A stretch of DNA of 64,000 bases from JAWKXU01 sp020446465 (GTDB lineage Bacteria > Pseudomonadota > Alphaproteobacteria > Sphingomonadales > Sphingomonadaceae): NCBI GenBank assembly GCA_041396845.1, contig JAWKXU010000002.1:310001-374000 (forward strand). Direction: 5' to 3'. Under the pieces are notes generated by a model that had not been told where the DNA came from, ran no database searches, and was given only the letters and a program-made list of their open reading frames with translations. This document shows, in pieces, positions 44,130-56,868 of this stretch (positions are counted from its first letter, which is position 1; each line of letters starts with the position of its first letter). The translations under genes and the position numbers were made by a program.

Positions 44130-44924
44130 ATGAAGCGCAAGACATACGAAGAATTGCTCGAACCGCTGGAGTGTGAGCTGGTCTGCATGGCGCGCTGGGC
44201 CAAGGCCAAAGGAGAGCGCATCGTCGTTCTTTTCGAGGGCCGGGACACTGCCGGAAAGGGCGGCACGATCCGTGCGATTGCAGAGCGGATCAACCCGCGC
44301 CAGTGCCGCGTTGTCGCCCTCCCCAAGCCGAACGAGAACGAAACCGGGCAATGGTATTTCCAGCGATATGTGCAACACCTGCCGACCGCTGGGGAAATCG
44401 TTCTGTTCGATCGAAGCTGGTATAACCGCGCCGGGGTAGAACGCGTGATGGGCTTTGCGACAGAGGCCGAAGTTGATGCCTTTTTGAAGGCAACGCCAAT
44501 CTTTGAAAAAATGCTGGTCGACGATGGCATTCGCTTGTTCAAATACTGGCTTTCCTGCGATCAAGCCCATCAGGAAGAACGTTTTGCCGAACGCCTCAAC
44601 GACCCGCTTAAACGCTGGAAGCTCTCGCCCATCGATGTGAAAGCGCGGACCCGCTACGATGACTATTCCCGCGCGCGTGAGGTCATGTTTGCGGCTACAC
44701 ACACCGGCTGGGCACCCTGGACCGTCGTCGATTACAACGACCAGAAGCACGGCCGCCTGACTCTCATCCGCGACCTGCTGGACCGATTGCCGGATTTCAC
44801 CATCCCCGAAAGCCCGATCGACTGGCCACCGCTGGACCATGACCCGCTGACTGAAGAGTTTGAGCGATTGCAACCGATCCCGCCCTACCCCTTGCCCGAC
44901 GATGACCACGACCGGAAAGACTGA
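44130..44924 (+). CDS. ppk2: Polyphosphate kinase 2
   Basis: 264 residues, single-domain PPK2 (class I-like size). P-loop kinase of the thymidylate-kinase type that uses polyphosphate to phosphorylate nucleoside diphosphates (or the reverse). Walker A is FEGRDTAGKGGTIRAI, Walker B region VLFDRSWYNRAGVERVMGF, lid motif DPLKRWKLSPIDVKAR and RAREVMFAATHT, all typical. ATG 44130 matches the family N-terminus KRKTYEELLEPLECELV. Together with ppk1-ppx, both polyphosphate kinase types are present within 23 kb but in different transcription units. Confidence 0.94.
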   Translation: MKRKTYEELLEPLECELVCMARWAKAKGERIVVLFEGRDTAGKGGTIRAIAERINPRQCRVVALPKPNENETGQWYFQRYVQHLPTAGEIVLFDRSWYNRAGVERVMGFATEAEVDAFLKATPIFEKMLVDDGIRLFKYWLSCDQAHQEERFAERLNDPLKRWKLSPIDVKARTRYDDYSRAREVMFAATHTGWAPWTVVDYNDQKHGRLTLIRDLLDRLPDFTIPESPIDWPPLDHDPLTEEFERLQPIPPYPLPDDDHDRKD

Positions 44925-44941
44925 CTGCGATGCAGGCCGGA

Positions 44942-45598
44942 TTATTGTGGCGCTATCCGCACGAAATCCTCTGTATGACCATTGAAATACAGAACAAGCC
45001 GGTCGCCCGTGACCGTGCCGCGCGCGCCAGTCAGATCAATCACGCCCATTGAATTGGGTTCAAGGATAAAACGCAATCCCTTGCCCGGTTCAGTTATGGC
45101 GATACGCGCCGAGCGTGTTTCGTGGATCGGCTCGACCAGCTCGATCCATTCCGGGTAAGCACAATCACCGGAAGGCGGCGACCAGCCATCCTCCTGCGTA
45201 TAGCCGCCAACAGGCTCCCGACCGCGACACCCCAGAACGACGTCTATGCCCGCAATGCCCCTGCCGTTCGGCCAAGTAATCTGCACGAACGGGGCGTCGG
45301 CATCTTCGCTGGCATCGCCCTGCACGAACCGGGGCGGAACCGGTTTGGGCGTCGTCACAAGTTCAAAGCTGTCACCATGGCGGGTCCACGTTCCGCTTGA
45401 ACGCTGATCGAGCGCACCAACGGATAGCGCATAGGCAAAAGTTCCATCAGGGCGCAGCAGCAGGCCCTGAAACATCTCGAAACTATCGACCGCGCGGTAT
45501 TCGCCGGCGATCCGGGCATCTTCTTGCGCCAGTGCCGCCGTGGCCGACACTGCAAGGAAGCAGGCCGCCACGACGCACCGGAAAAAGCGCGCAATCAA
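44942..45598 (-). CDS. Exported protein of unknown function downstream of gltBD
   Basis: 218 residues with a signal peptide (FFRCVVAACFLAVSATAALA-QED). The mature protein looks all-beta, with repeated strands such as GEYRAVDSFEMFQGLLLRPD, GTFAYALSVGALDQRSSGTW and DRLVLYFNGHTEDFVRI, which recall a small lipocalin-like barrel of stress or META-type proteins, though no family is certain. Cysteines at CRGRE and GDCAYPE may form a disulfide. Its ATG overlaps the gltD stop by 4 bases, so it is the third gene of the gltB-gltD operon although no link to glutamate synthesis is apparent. Confidence 0.8.
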   Translation of the reverse strand: MIARFFRCVVAACFLAVSATAALAQEDARIAGEYRAVDSFEMFQGLLLRPDGTFAYALSVGALDQRSSGTWTRHGDSFELVTTPKPVPPRFVQGDASEDADAPFVQITWPNGRGIAGIDVVLGCRGREPVGGYTQEDGWSPPSGDCAYPEWIELVEPIHETRSARIAITEPGKGLRFILEPNSMGVIDLTGARGTVTGDRLVLYFNGHTEDFVRIAPQ

Positions 45599-47028
45599 CG
45601 CGGCAGGTCGCTCACGCCGACCAGTGCCTCGTCAACGGCGCGGGCGCATTGGCGCCCTTCGCGGATGGCCCAGACCACAAGGCTCTGGCCACGGCGCATA
45701 TCGCCGCACGAAAAGACCATGCCCTCGCTCGTCTTGTAATCGATCACGTTGGCATCAACATTGCCGCGATCGGTCAGCGCAACGCCCGACTGGTCAAGCA
45801 TTCCCTGCTGGCGCGGGCCGAGGAAACCCATGGCAAGCAGAATGAGGTCAGCCTGCAGTGTGAATTCACTGCCCGCCACTTCTTCCATCTTGCCGTTTTT
45901 CCATTCGACACGAACGCACTCAAGCCCGGTGACCTGGTTGTCGCCCAGCACCCGCTTGGTGAGAACAGCCCAATCCCGATCCGCACCTTCTTCATGGCTG
46001 GTGGACGTGCGCAGCTTCAGCGGCCAATCCGGCCACGTCATCAGCTTGTCTTCCTTTTCGGGCGGCTTGGGCATGATTTCCAACTGCGTGACACTGGCCG
46101 CACCCTGCCGGTTGGAGGTGCCAACACAGTCCGATCCGGTATCGCCACCGCCAATGACGATGACATGCTTGCCCGTGGCAGTCAGCGTGCCCTGCGGTGC
46201 GGCGGTCTTTTCATCGTCGCCAGCATTGCGCTTGTTCTGCTGGACAAGGAAGTTCATCGCAAAATGAACGCCCGGCAGATCGGCACCCGGAATCTGCAAA
46301 CCGCGCGGATTTTCCGCGCCGCCCGACATCACGATCGCATCGAAGTTTTCCTTCAGCGACTTGAACGAAACATCAACGCCGACTTCGGTTGACGGGCGGA
46401 ACGTCACACCTTCGGCTTCCATCTGTTTCATGCGGCGGCTGATAAGCCGTTTTTCCATCTTGAAATCGGGGATGCCATATCGCAGCAAACCGCCGACCCG
46501 GTCGTTCTTTTCAAACAGCGTGACAGAATGACCCGCCCGCGCCAGTTGCTGTGCACAAGCCATGCCAGCAGGGCCGGAGCCAACAACCGCGACCGACTTG
46601 CCCGTGCGCTTTTCAGGCACTTGCGGTTCGATCCAGCCTTCTTTCCAGCCCTTGTCGACAATCGCACATTCGATCGACTTGATTGTGACCGGCTGATCTT
46701 CAAGGTTCAGCGTGCAGCTTGCCTCGCACGGTGCCGGACAGATTCGGCCCGTGAACTCCGGGAAGTTGTTGGTGGAATGCAGCACTTCGAGCGCGTCACG
46801 CCAATTGTCCTCGTAAACCAGATGGTTCCAGTCCGGGATGATGTTGTTCACCGGACAGCCATTGTGGCAGTAAGGAATGCCGCAATTCATGCAGCGCGAC
46901 GCCTGTTCGCGCAGCGCAGGTTCCTTATGCGGAATAATGAACTCGTTATAGTGCTTCAGACGCTCACTCGCATCCGCGTAAGTGCGATCCTGACGGTCGA
47001 CTTCAAGAAAGCCGGTTTCCTTGCCCAT
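45595..47028 (-). CDS. gltD: Glutamate synthase (NADPH) small subunit
   Basis: 477-residue beta subunit of GOGAT that feeds electrons from NADPH through FAD and 4Fe-4S clusters to GltB. The N-terminal cluster cysteines are in CMNCGIPYCHNGCPVNN and CPAPCEASC; the FAD motif VGSGPAGMACAQQLARAG and NADPH motif GGGDTGSDC follow; the C-terminal ATG-like motif of the FAD site is GNVDANVIDYKTS..VFSCGDMRRGQSL. Follows gltB by 27 bases. Confidence 0.96.
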   Translation of the reverse strand: MGKETGFLEVDRQDRTYADASERLKHYNEFIIPHKEPALREQASRCMNCGIPYCHNGCPVNNIIPDWNHLVYEDNWRDALEVLHSTNNFPEFTGRICPAPCEASCTLNLEDQPVTIKSIECAIVDKGWKEGWIEPQVPEKRTGKSVAVVGSGPAGMACAQQLARAGHSVTLFEKNDRVGGLLRYGIPDFKMEKRLISRRMKQMEAEGVTFRPSTEVGVDVSFKSLKENFDAIVMSGGAENPRGLQIPGADLPGVHFAMNFLVQQNKRNAGDDEKTAAPQGTLTATGKHVIVIGGGDTGSDCVGTSNRQGAASVTQLEIMPKPPEKEDKLMTWPDWPLKLRTSTSHEEGADRDWAVLTKRVLGDNQVTGLECVRVEWKNGKMEEVAGSEFTLQADLILLAMGFLGPRQQGMLDQSGVALTDRGNVDANVIDYKTSEGMVFSCGDMRRGQSLVVWAIREGRQCARAVDEALVGVSDLPR

Positions 47029-47055
47029 AATATCTGTTCCCTAGTCCGGCTTGAA

Positions 47056-51696
<4,641 letters not shown>

Positions 51697-51770
51697 CAAA
51701 ATTCCAATCCTGTCAGCAGCCGCAACGCCGCACCGGGAATGCAGCGCCTGATGGCCGGATTATGCGAATC

Positions 51771-51842
51771 ACTCCCGAGCCTGCCAATGGCAGGGGGAGT
51801 GCAAACTTCCCAATGGCAATCAGGAGCGGTTTTTGCAACCGC
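51771..51842 (-). promoter_or_regulatory. Structured upstream region of gltB (two hairpins)
   Basis: 51771-51800 forms a nested hairpin ACTCCC-gag-CCTGCC-aat-GGCAGG-GGGAGT; 51826-51842 forms GCGGTT-tttgc-AACCGC. The motif CCAATGGCA occurs in the first loop and again at 51810-51818. They lie 75-146 bases before gltB on the minus strand within the 287-bp gap to the next gene. No known riboswitch is recognised. Confidence 0.35.
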
Positions 51843-51983
51843 GAAGGCCCTGTTCGCACGCGCCCTGCCTGTTGGCACAGCGGGGAACCGAACACATACA
51901 CATGGCAGGGCTATCGTGCAATCGGCGGACAAATTTGCCGCATAATGACGCGATGGGTGCGCTGCCTCCAGTCAATTTACGCT

Positions 51984-53825
51984 TTATCCAGCGCCACTTA
52001 TCCGTTGCAGATTGGCAAGCGCGGCCCGCAGCGCACGCTCTGTTTCGCCCAAATCCTGAGGCGGAGATGCCATTTTTTGATCTTCTGACGCCGCAATCGG
52101 CGCATCGAACTGGCGCGATCGAGCGATATCCTCGACATCTGGCTGTGCTGCAAAGTCAGGTTCGCCGCCTTCCCGGTCTTCATTGAAGGCCCACGACGGG
52201 CTTTCGCAAACATCGCCTGTGGCCTCTGTATCAGAAAGACTCTGGCGCGCCTGCCCCGGGAACACGACGGCTGGCTCCAGCGAAAATTCCTCCGACTGAG
52301 GTTCTTCAACACGAACGAACCCGTTCCTGAACGTTACCGCAGGGCCAGAACGCAATGCCAGCAACGAACTGTAAGCCTCGGACATGCCGCTCTCATCCGC
52401 CTCGCCGCTATCACTGCCCAGTTCTTCGTCACCAGCCTCTTCGGCGTCCTCGTCTTCGTCCATCAATGGAGGCCCGAAATCCGTAGCCGGGGTCTTGAAT
52501 GGCACAGGATCGCGCGCAGCAGTCTTGTCGCCCGACATAAACGAAGGCAGCGAGAAAAGCGCATCGCTTTCCTCATCTTCCCCATATTCGGACTTGTCCA
52601 ACGGTTCGAATACGAGCGGGCGCAGTGCGAATGGAATGGTAGAGGGCGGCAGCGCCTCAGTGGCTTCATCACCAAGTGGCGCGACCGGCTTTTCCGCCAC
52701 CTCTGTATGACTTTGCTCTGGGGCCATTGCTGGCAAGGGAGCCATTTCAGGCACCTTGTCCGATGGTATTTCATTCTCGACAGGCAATGCGTTGCGGGTC
52801 GATATCGCATAAGCAAGCCGTTCGACCAGTTCGACAACATTCAATTCATTCAACGGGCGATTTGCCACTGCGGGCCGTGGTCCGGCCGCAAACCGGGGCC
52901 GTGGCATATCGGGCAGCGGGTTAATCGCGATATGAGGGGTTTCCTCTAACCTGTCGTCAGCCGGTTCTTCTTCAGGTTGTTCGCGGGAAAACATCGGCAT
53001 AGCCTGATCGACGGGTGACGCAGTTTCGACATTCTGCCCGAAAGTCGGATGGGTCTGCTCACCATCTGACGCAAGTGCATCCATATCTGAAGGTGCCGTT
53101 TCAAAGGCGTCAAGAACAAGAGGCCCGTCTGCGTCTTCAAACTGGCTTGTCTCCTGTCGATTCAGGTTTTCCTCTGGCCAAACCTCATGGCCAGTCTCGA
53201 CATCGGATTCCGCGTCCATTGCAGCGTGCTGCGGCAGATCGTCCGGCCACCCGGCGCCAGGCAGGGGGACATCGGGAATCGTAAACCTGGGCGCGTCATC
53301 CTCTTCTATGGCGAGCGCGCGGCGGCGATTTGCAGGCGATGCTTCGGCAATCCGGGTGTTTTCATCTTCCCGAACGCCCAGATCGTCATCACCATGCAGT
53401 TCGTCCCGGATGGAAAAGGGCCGGCGCCCCGTTGTTTCCTCTTCATCGTTGCGCAGCTTTGCCCGCATGGCTCTGGCTGGTGAAACTTCTTGCGCCTCGG
53501 GCATGGCACCACGTTGGGCCTGTGCGATCCTGCGGGCCACCATCAGCCCGACGATCCCGCCAACGATCAGAGCAGCAAGCGCGATCAGCATCCGCGCCTT
53601 GAGGCCCAATGGCGGCGCGAGCGCGGGCAGCACGGCATCGGCATGGGCAAGCGTGACGATCCGTTCCGGCAAGGCAACAGGCAGCACCAGGCTGCCAAGG
53701 CCCAAAAGTGCCGCAAACCAGAGAGCGACTATCGCGGGAAAGGCCTTGTGCGCCGAAATTGGTGCCGGCTTTTTGCGTGCCTTGCTGTCAGATGTCTTTT
53801 TACTGATTGTCACCTTACTCACCAT
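51984..53825 (-). CDS. Large acidic bitopic/hairpin membrane protein of unknown function
   Basis: 613 residues. A basic N-terminal tail (VSKVTISKKTSDSKARKKP) precedes two hydrophobic segments (~30-52 and ~75-97) separated by ~22 residues, then about 500 residues strongly enriched in Glu, Asp, Ala, Pro and Ser with short conserved-looking islands, e.g. RPLNELNVVELVERLAYAIS in the middle and GETERALRAALANLQRISG at the very end (both amphipathic helices). This looks like a cytoplasm-facing scaffold with protein-interaction helices. No known domain recognised. It starts 34 bases after the exosortase-A-associated glycosyltransferase and is probably in its operon. Confidence 0.75.
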   Translation of the reverse strand: MVSKVTISKKTSDSKARKKPAPISAHKAFPAIVALWFAALLGLGSLVLPVALPERIVTLAHADAVLPALAPPLGLKARMLIALAALIVGGIVGLMVARRIAQAQRGAMPEAQEVSPARAMRAKLRNDEEETTGRRPFSIRDELHGDDDLGVREDENTRIAEASPANRRRALAIEEDDAPRFTIPDVPLPGAGWPDDLPQHAAMDAESDVETGHEVWPEENLNRQETSQFEDADGPLVLDAFETAPSDMDALASDGEQTHPTFGQNVETASPVDQAMPMFSREQPEEEPADDRLEETPHIAINPLPDMPRPRFAAGPRPAVANRPLNELNVVELVERLAYAISTRNALPVENEIPSDKVPEMAPLPAMAPEQSHTEVAEKPVAPLGDEATEALPPSTIPFALRPLVFEPLDKSEYGEDEESDALFSLPSFMSGDKTAARDPVPFKTPATDFGPPLMDEDEDAEEAGDEELGSDSGEADESGMSEAYSSLLALRSGPAVTFRNGFVRVEEPQSEEFSLEPAVVFPGQARQSLSDTEATGDVCESPSWAFNEDREGGEPDFAAQPDVEDIARSRQFDAPIAASEDQKMASPPQDLGETERALRAALANLQRISGAG

Positions 53826-53859
53826 TCCTGCAGTCACCCCGGCAAAGCGCCCCGCCCGA

Positions 53860-55089
53860 TCAGGCCGCCGCCGAAAGGCGGGCATGTCCCCGTTCGCCTA
53901 ACAAGGCTTGGTAAACATCGTGATAACGCTGTGCATTGCGCGCCCAATCATGCCGCTCTGCAACATGGCGGCGCGCCCGGTCGCGCTGTGCCGCCCAGGC
54001 ATCCCGGCGCGACAACAGCGCGGCCAGCTCCGCAGCACAGGCAGACGGATCGTCGGGCGCAAACAAGGTGCCAGTCTCACCCGGAACGATCAATTCACGA
54101 TGCCCGCCGACGCTCGAAGCAGCCACCAGCTTGCCCTGAGCCATGGCTTCCAGCGGCTTCAACGGTGTCACAAGGTCTGTCAGTCTGCTGGCTTTGCGGG
54201 GGTAGGCCATGATGTCGCACAAGGCATAGTAACGCTCGACCTCGTGGTGCGGCACGCGCCCGACAAAACGGATGGCATGGCCAGCAGGGCTGGCCGCAGC
54301 CTGGCTTTGCAGGGCTTCTGCCCGCGGCCCGCCACCCACCAGAAGCAAGCGCGCATCCGGGTGCAAGGCAAGCAGTTCGGGCATTGCGTCAATCAGATCG
54401 TCGATACCTTCATAATCATAAAAACTGCCGATGAAACCGATGACCGGACCTTCACCCAAACCAAGTTCTAACCGCAACGCCGGGTCCGGCTTTTTCGGGT
54501 TGCCGAACATCGACAGGTCAACACCATTGGGCATGATGCCGATCTTGCCCGCCTTATGGCCGCGCCCGATCAGATCATCGCGCAAGCCATGGCAGATGGT
54601 CATTACCGCGTCAGCTCCGGTCACGACATGGTTTTCAAGACTACGGGTCAGGCGATATTTCATGGACCCTTCGCGCCCGGTGCCGTTGCCCACGGCAGCA
54701 TCTTCCCAGAACGCCCGGATTTCATAGACGAAGGGGATGCCAAGGCTGCGCGCAACCTTCATCGCCGCCAGACCGCACAAGGCGGGCGAATGGGCGTGGA
54801 GCACATCGGGTCTCCATTCTTCGCACAAGTTCAGGATAGTCTGGGCAAGCGCGCTGACTTCCCGCCATTCGCGCATTCCAACGGGGCCGCTGACTTCTCC
54901 GCGTGTACGATGAAAGGTCAGTCCGTCTGCCTCTTCAACATCGGGGCCATCTGCAACGTGGCGAAGGCCAGTCACACCGCGCACCTCCAGCCCAAGCGAT
55001 TCCTGCGCTTTCAGGATGGCGCGCGTGCGAAAAGTATAGCCACTGTGGAGCGGCAGCGAATGGTCAAGGACGTGCAGTATCCGGGTCAT
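53860..55089 (-). CDS. Exosortase A/PEP-CTERM-associated glycosyltransferase (GT4-like)
   Basis: 409 residues, GT-B fold glycosyltransferase family 4. The N-terminus ILHVLDHSLPLHSGYTFRTR is the hallmark of the exosortase-A-associated glycosyltransferase family, which accompanies PEP-CTERM exopolysaccharide clusters. C-terminal donor-site motifs GFIGSFYDYEGIDDLIDAM, LLLVGGGPRAEALQ and the EX7E-type segment RLTDLVTPLKPLEAMAQGK are complete. It probably adds a sugar to a lipid-linked polysaccharide intermediate at the inner membrane. ATG 55089. Divergent from the O-ligase-like gene at 55341. Confidence 0.88.
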   Translation of the reverse strand: MTRILHVLDHSLPLHSGYTFRTRAILKAQESLGLEVRGVTGLRHVADGPDVEEADGLTFHRTRGEVSGPVGMREWREVSALAQTILNLCEEWRPDVLHAHSPALCGLAAMKVARSLGIPFVYEIRAFWEDAAVGNGTGREGSMKYRLTRSLENHVVTGADAVMTICHGLRDDLIGRGHKAGKIGIMPNGVDLSMFGNPKKPDPALRLELGLGEGPVIGFIGSFYDYEGIDDLIDAMPELLALHPDARLLLVGGGPRAEALQSQAAASPAGHAIRFVGRVPHHEVERYYALCDIMAYPRKASRLTDLVTPLKPLEAMAQGKLVAASSVGGHRELIVPGETGTLFAPDDPSACAAELAALLSRRDAWAAQRDRARRHVAERHDWARNAQRYHDVYQALLGERGHARLSAAA

Positions 55090-55340
55090 AGCCCCGTCTG
55101 ATGCCACAACAACCTTAACGCGCCGTCAACCGTCACCTGATATCGGCATTGTCCGGACAGTTTGAACGGACACTCTGCGCTTGGTCGATTTTTTTACCCT
55201 TGCCCTGACACACGGCCTGCTGGCGATAGCCGCCGTGCGAATTGTCATGCGCGCGGACCTTGATCCGCCGCGTAAAGCCTCACGGCGAAAGGGAAGCGTT
55301 ACAACAGCCAGGAACCATCCGGCCAAAGGCGGCGCAAAAG

Positions 55341-56729
55341 ATGCTTGATCTTGCCCTGTTCGGCTTCTTTGCCCTCATTATGGTGCTGGGCCTGCGTCAC
55401 CCGTTTATGTGGGTGCTGGCCTATCTCTACGTCGATATGGTCGCACCGCAGAAGATTGGCTGGGGCTTCATGACTTCGCTGCCCCTATCGTTGCTGGCAT
55501 TTGTTGCCGCCTTTTCTGGCTGGCTGCTGATAGACCGCAAGGATGGCGCGCACTTCACATTCCGTCAGGGCCTGATCGCCATGCTGCTGGTTTATTGCGG
55601 GCTTACCACCTTGATGGCCGACTTTCCGGTCGAAGCGCTCGACAAGTGGGGCTGGGTCTGGAAAGCGCTTGTTTTCGCGATATTCCTGCCGCTGACGCTG
55701 ACCAACCGGTTGCGGATGGAATCCGCAGTGCTGTTCATGGTGCTCGCGCTCGGCACGATTGTCATCAATGCCGGGATCAAGACTGTCGCAGCGGGCGGCG
55801 GCTATGGCACGCTCAGCCTGCTGGTGGACGAAGATTCGGGCCTTTATGAAGATTCGATCCTGTCGTGTGTCGCTATCGCCGCCATCCCCCTTGCCTTGTG
55901 GCTAGCGCGTTTCGGCACTGTTTTCCCGCCGGACTGGCGCGTCAAACTGTTCACCGCCGCGCTGATATTCGCCTGCCTGATGGTGCCTGTTGGCACCGAA
56001 GCACGCACTGGCCTGCTGTGCATCGGGGTTCTGGGTATCCTGATGATGCGGACAGCCAAAAACCGGGCGCTTTATATGGCAGCGGCGGCGTTCGTCGGGC
56101 TGGCAGCGATCCCGTTCCTGCCCCAGAGTTTTACCGACCGCATGAGCACGATCGAGAACCATTCGGCTGACCAGTCGGCCTCCACCCGCATTGCGGTATG
56201 GGGCTGGACATTCAACTACGCCAAAGACCACCCTTTCGGTGGCGGCTTCAATGCCTACCTCGGCAACGAACTGACCTTCAAGACTGTCGCTGCTGAAACC
56301 GAAGGATCAACCACCACGATTACCGCGCAAACAATCACCGACAAGGCGCGGGCATACCATTCCAGCTATTTCGAAATGTTGGGCGAACAAGGCTGGCCAG
56401 GTCTGGGGTTATGGCTCTGGCTCAATCTGCTCGGCATCTGGCAGATGGAGCAGATCAGACGGCGCTGGAAAGATCGCAGCGGAGAGGATGAACGCTGGAT
56501 CGCCCCGCTCGCAGTCGCCTTGCAACAGGGGCTGGTCATCTACATGGTCGGATCGGGCTTCGTGGGTATCGCTTTCCAGCCCTTCATCTTCATGCTGGCT
56601 GGCCTGCAATGCGCGCTATGGAGCTATTGCCGGGCGCGAGAAGGGCGCGATATGCGCAATCGACGCGCTGTTGTCCCCGCTACAGCCTCATCCGAAGCAG
56701 AACCTGGCGATGCCGCCACCGTTTCCTGA
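55341..56729 (+). CDS. Exosortase A-associated O-glycosylation ligase-like membrane protein
   Basis: 462 residues, roughly 10-12 hydrophobic segments, O-antigen ligase/polymerase (Wzy-C) type. The N-terminal pair LFGFFALIMVLGLRHPFMWV and LAYLYVDMVAPQKIGWGFM, the central EARTGLLCIGVLGILMM and the periplasmic loop with WGWTFNYAKDHPFGGGFNAY match the exosortase-A-associated PEP-CTERM O-ligase family. It probably polymerises or transfers the exopolysaccharide made with the neighbouring glycosyltransferase. ATG 55341; the 251-bp divergent gap upstream holds the shared promoters. Repeat copy D follows. Confidence 0.85.
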   Translation: MLDLALFGFFALIMVLGLRHPFMWVLAYLYVDMVAPQKIGWGFMTSLPLSLLAFVAAFSGWLLIDRKDGAHFTFRQGLIAMLLVYCGLTTLMADFPVEALDKWGWVWKALVFAIFLPLTLTNRLRMESAVLFMVLALGTIVINAGIKTVAAGGGYGTLSLLVDEDSGLYEDSILSCVAIAAIPLALWLARFGTVFPPDWRVKLFTAALIFACLMVPVGTEARTGLLCIGVLGILMMRTAKNRALYMAAAAFVGLAAIPFLPQSFTDRMSTIENHSADQSASTRIAVWGWTFNYAKDHPFGGGFNAYLGNELTFKTVAAETEGSTTTITAQTITDKARAYHSSYFEMLGEQGWPGLGLWLWLNLLGIWQMEQIRRRWKDRSGEDERWIAPLAVALQQGLVIYMVGSGFVGIAFQPFIFMLAGLQCALWSYCRAREGRDMRNRRAVVPATASSEAEPGDAATVS

Positions 56730-56746
56730 ACAATCGGGGCTTTAAA

Positions 56747-56847
56747 GCATTTCGAGAAAAAGTTGATAGACTTTTTCGGCCAGGAAATGCGACAAATCAA
56801 AAGCTTATAGCGTTTCTTCCGATTCAACTTTTTCACGAAACGCAATA
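56747..56847 (+). repeat. Dispersed two-hairpin intergenic repeat, copy D
   Basis: Plus-strand copy between two convergent genes. It is the best-preserved copy: GCATTTCGAGAAAAAGTTGA at the left, inner stem AAAAAGT/ACTTTTT, closing GAAATGC, linker GACAAATCAAAAGC, then TTATAGCGTTTC...GAAACGC. The conserved TAAAGCATTTCGAG edge is present, but here the TAA (56743-56745) is 13 bases past the gene's TGA and out of frame. Confidence 0.85.
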
Positions 56848-56868
56848 GCCCAATCCATAAAGCCAGGG

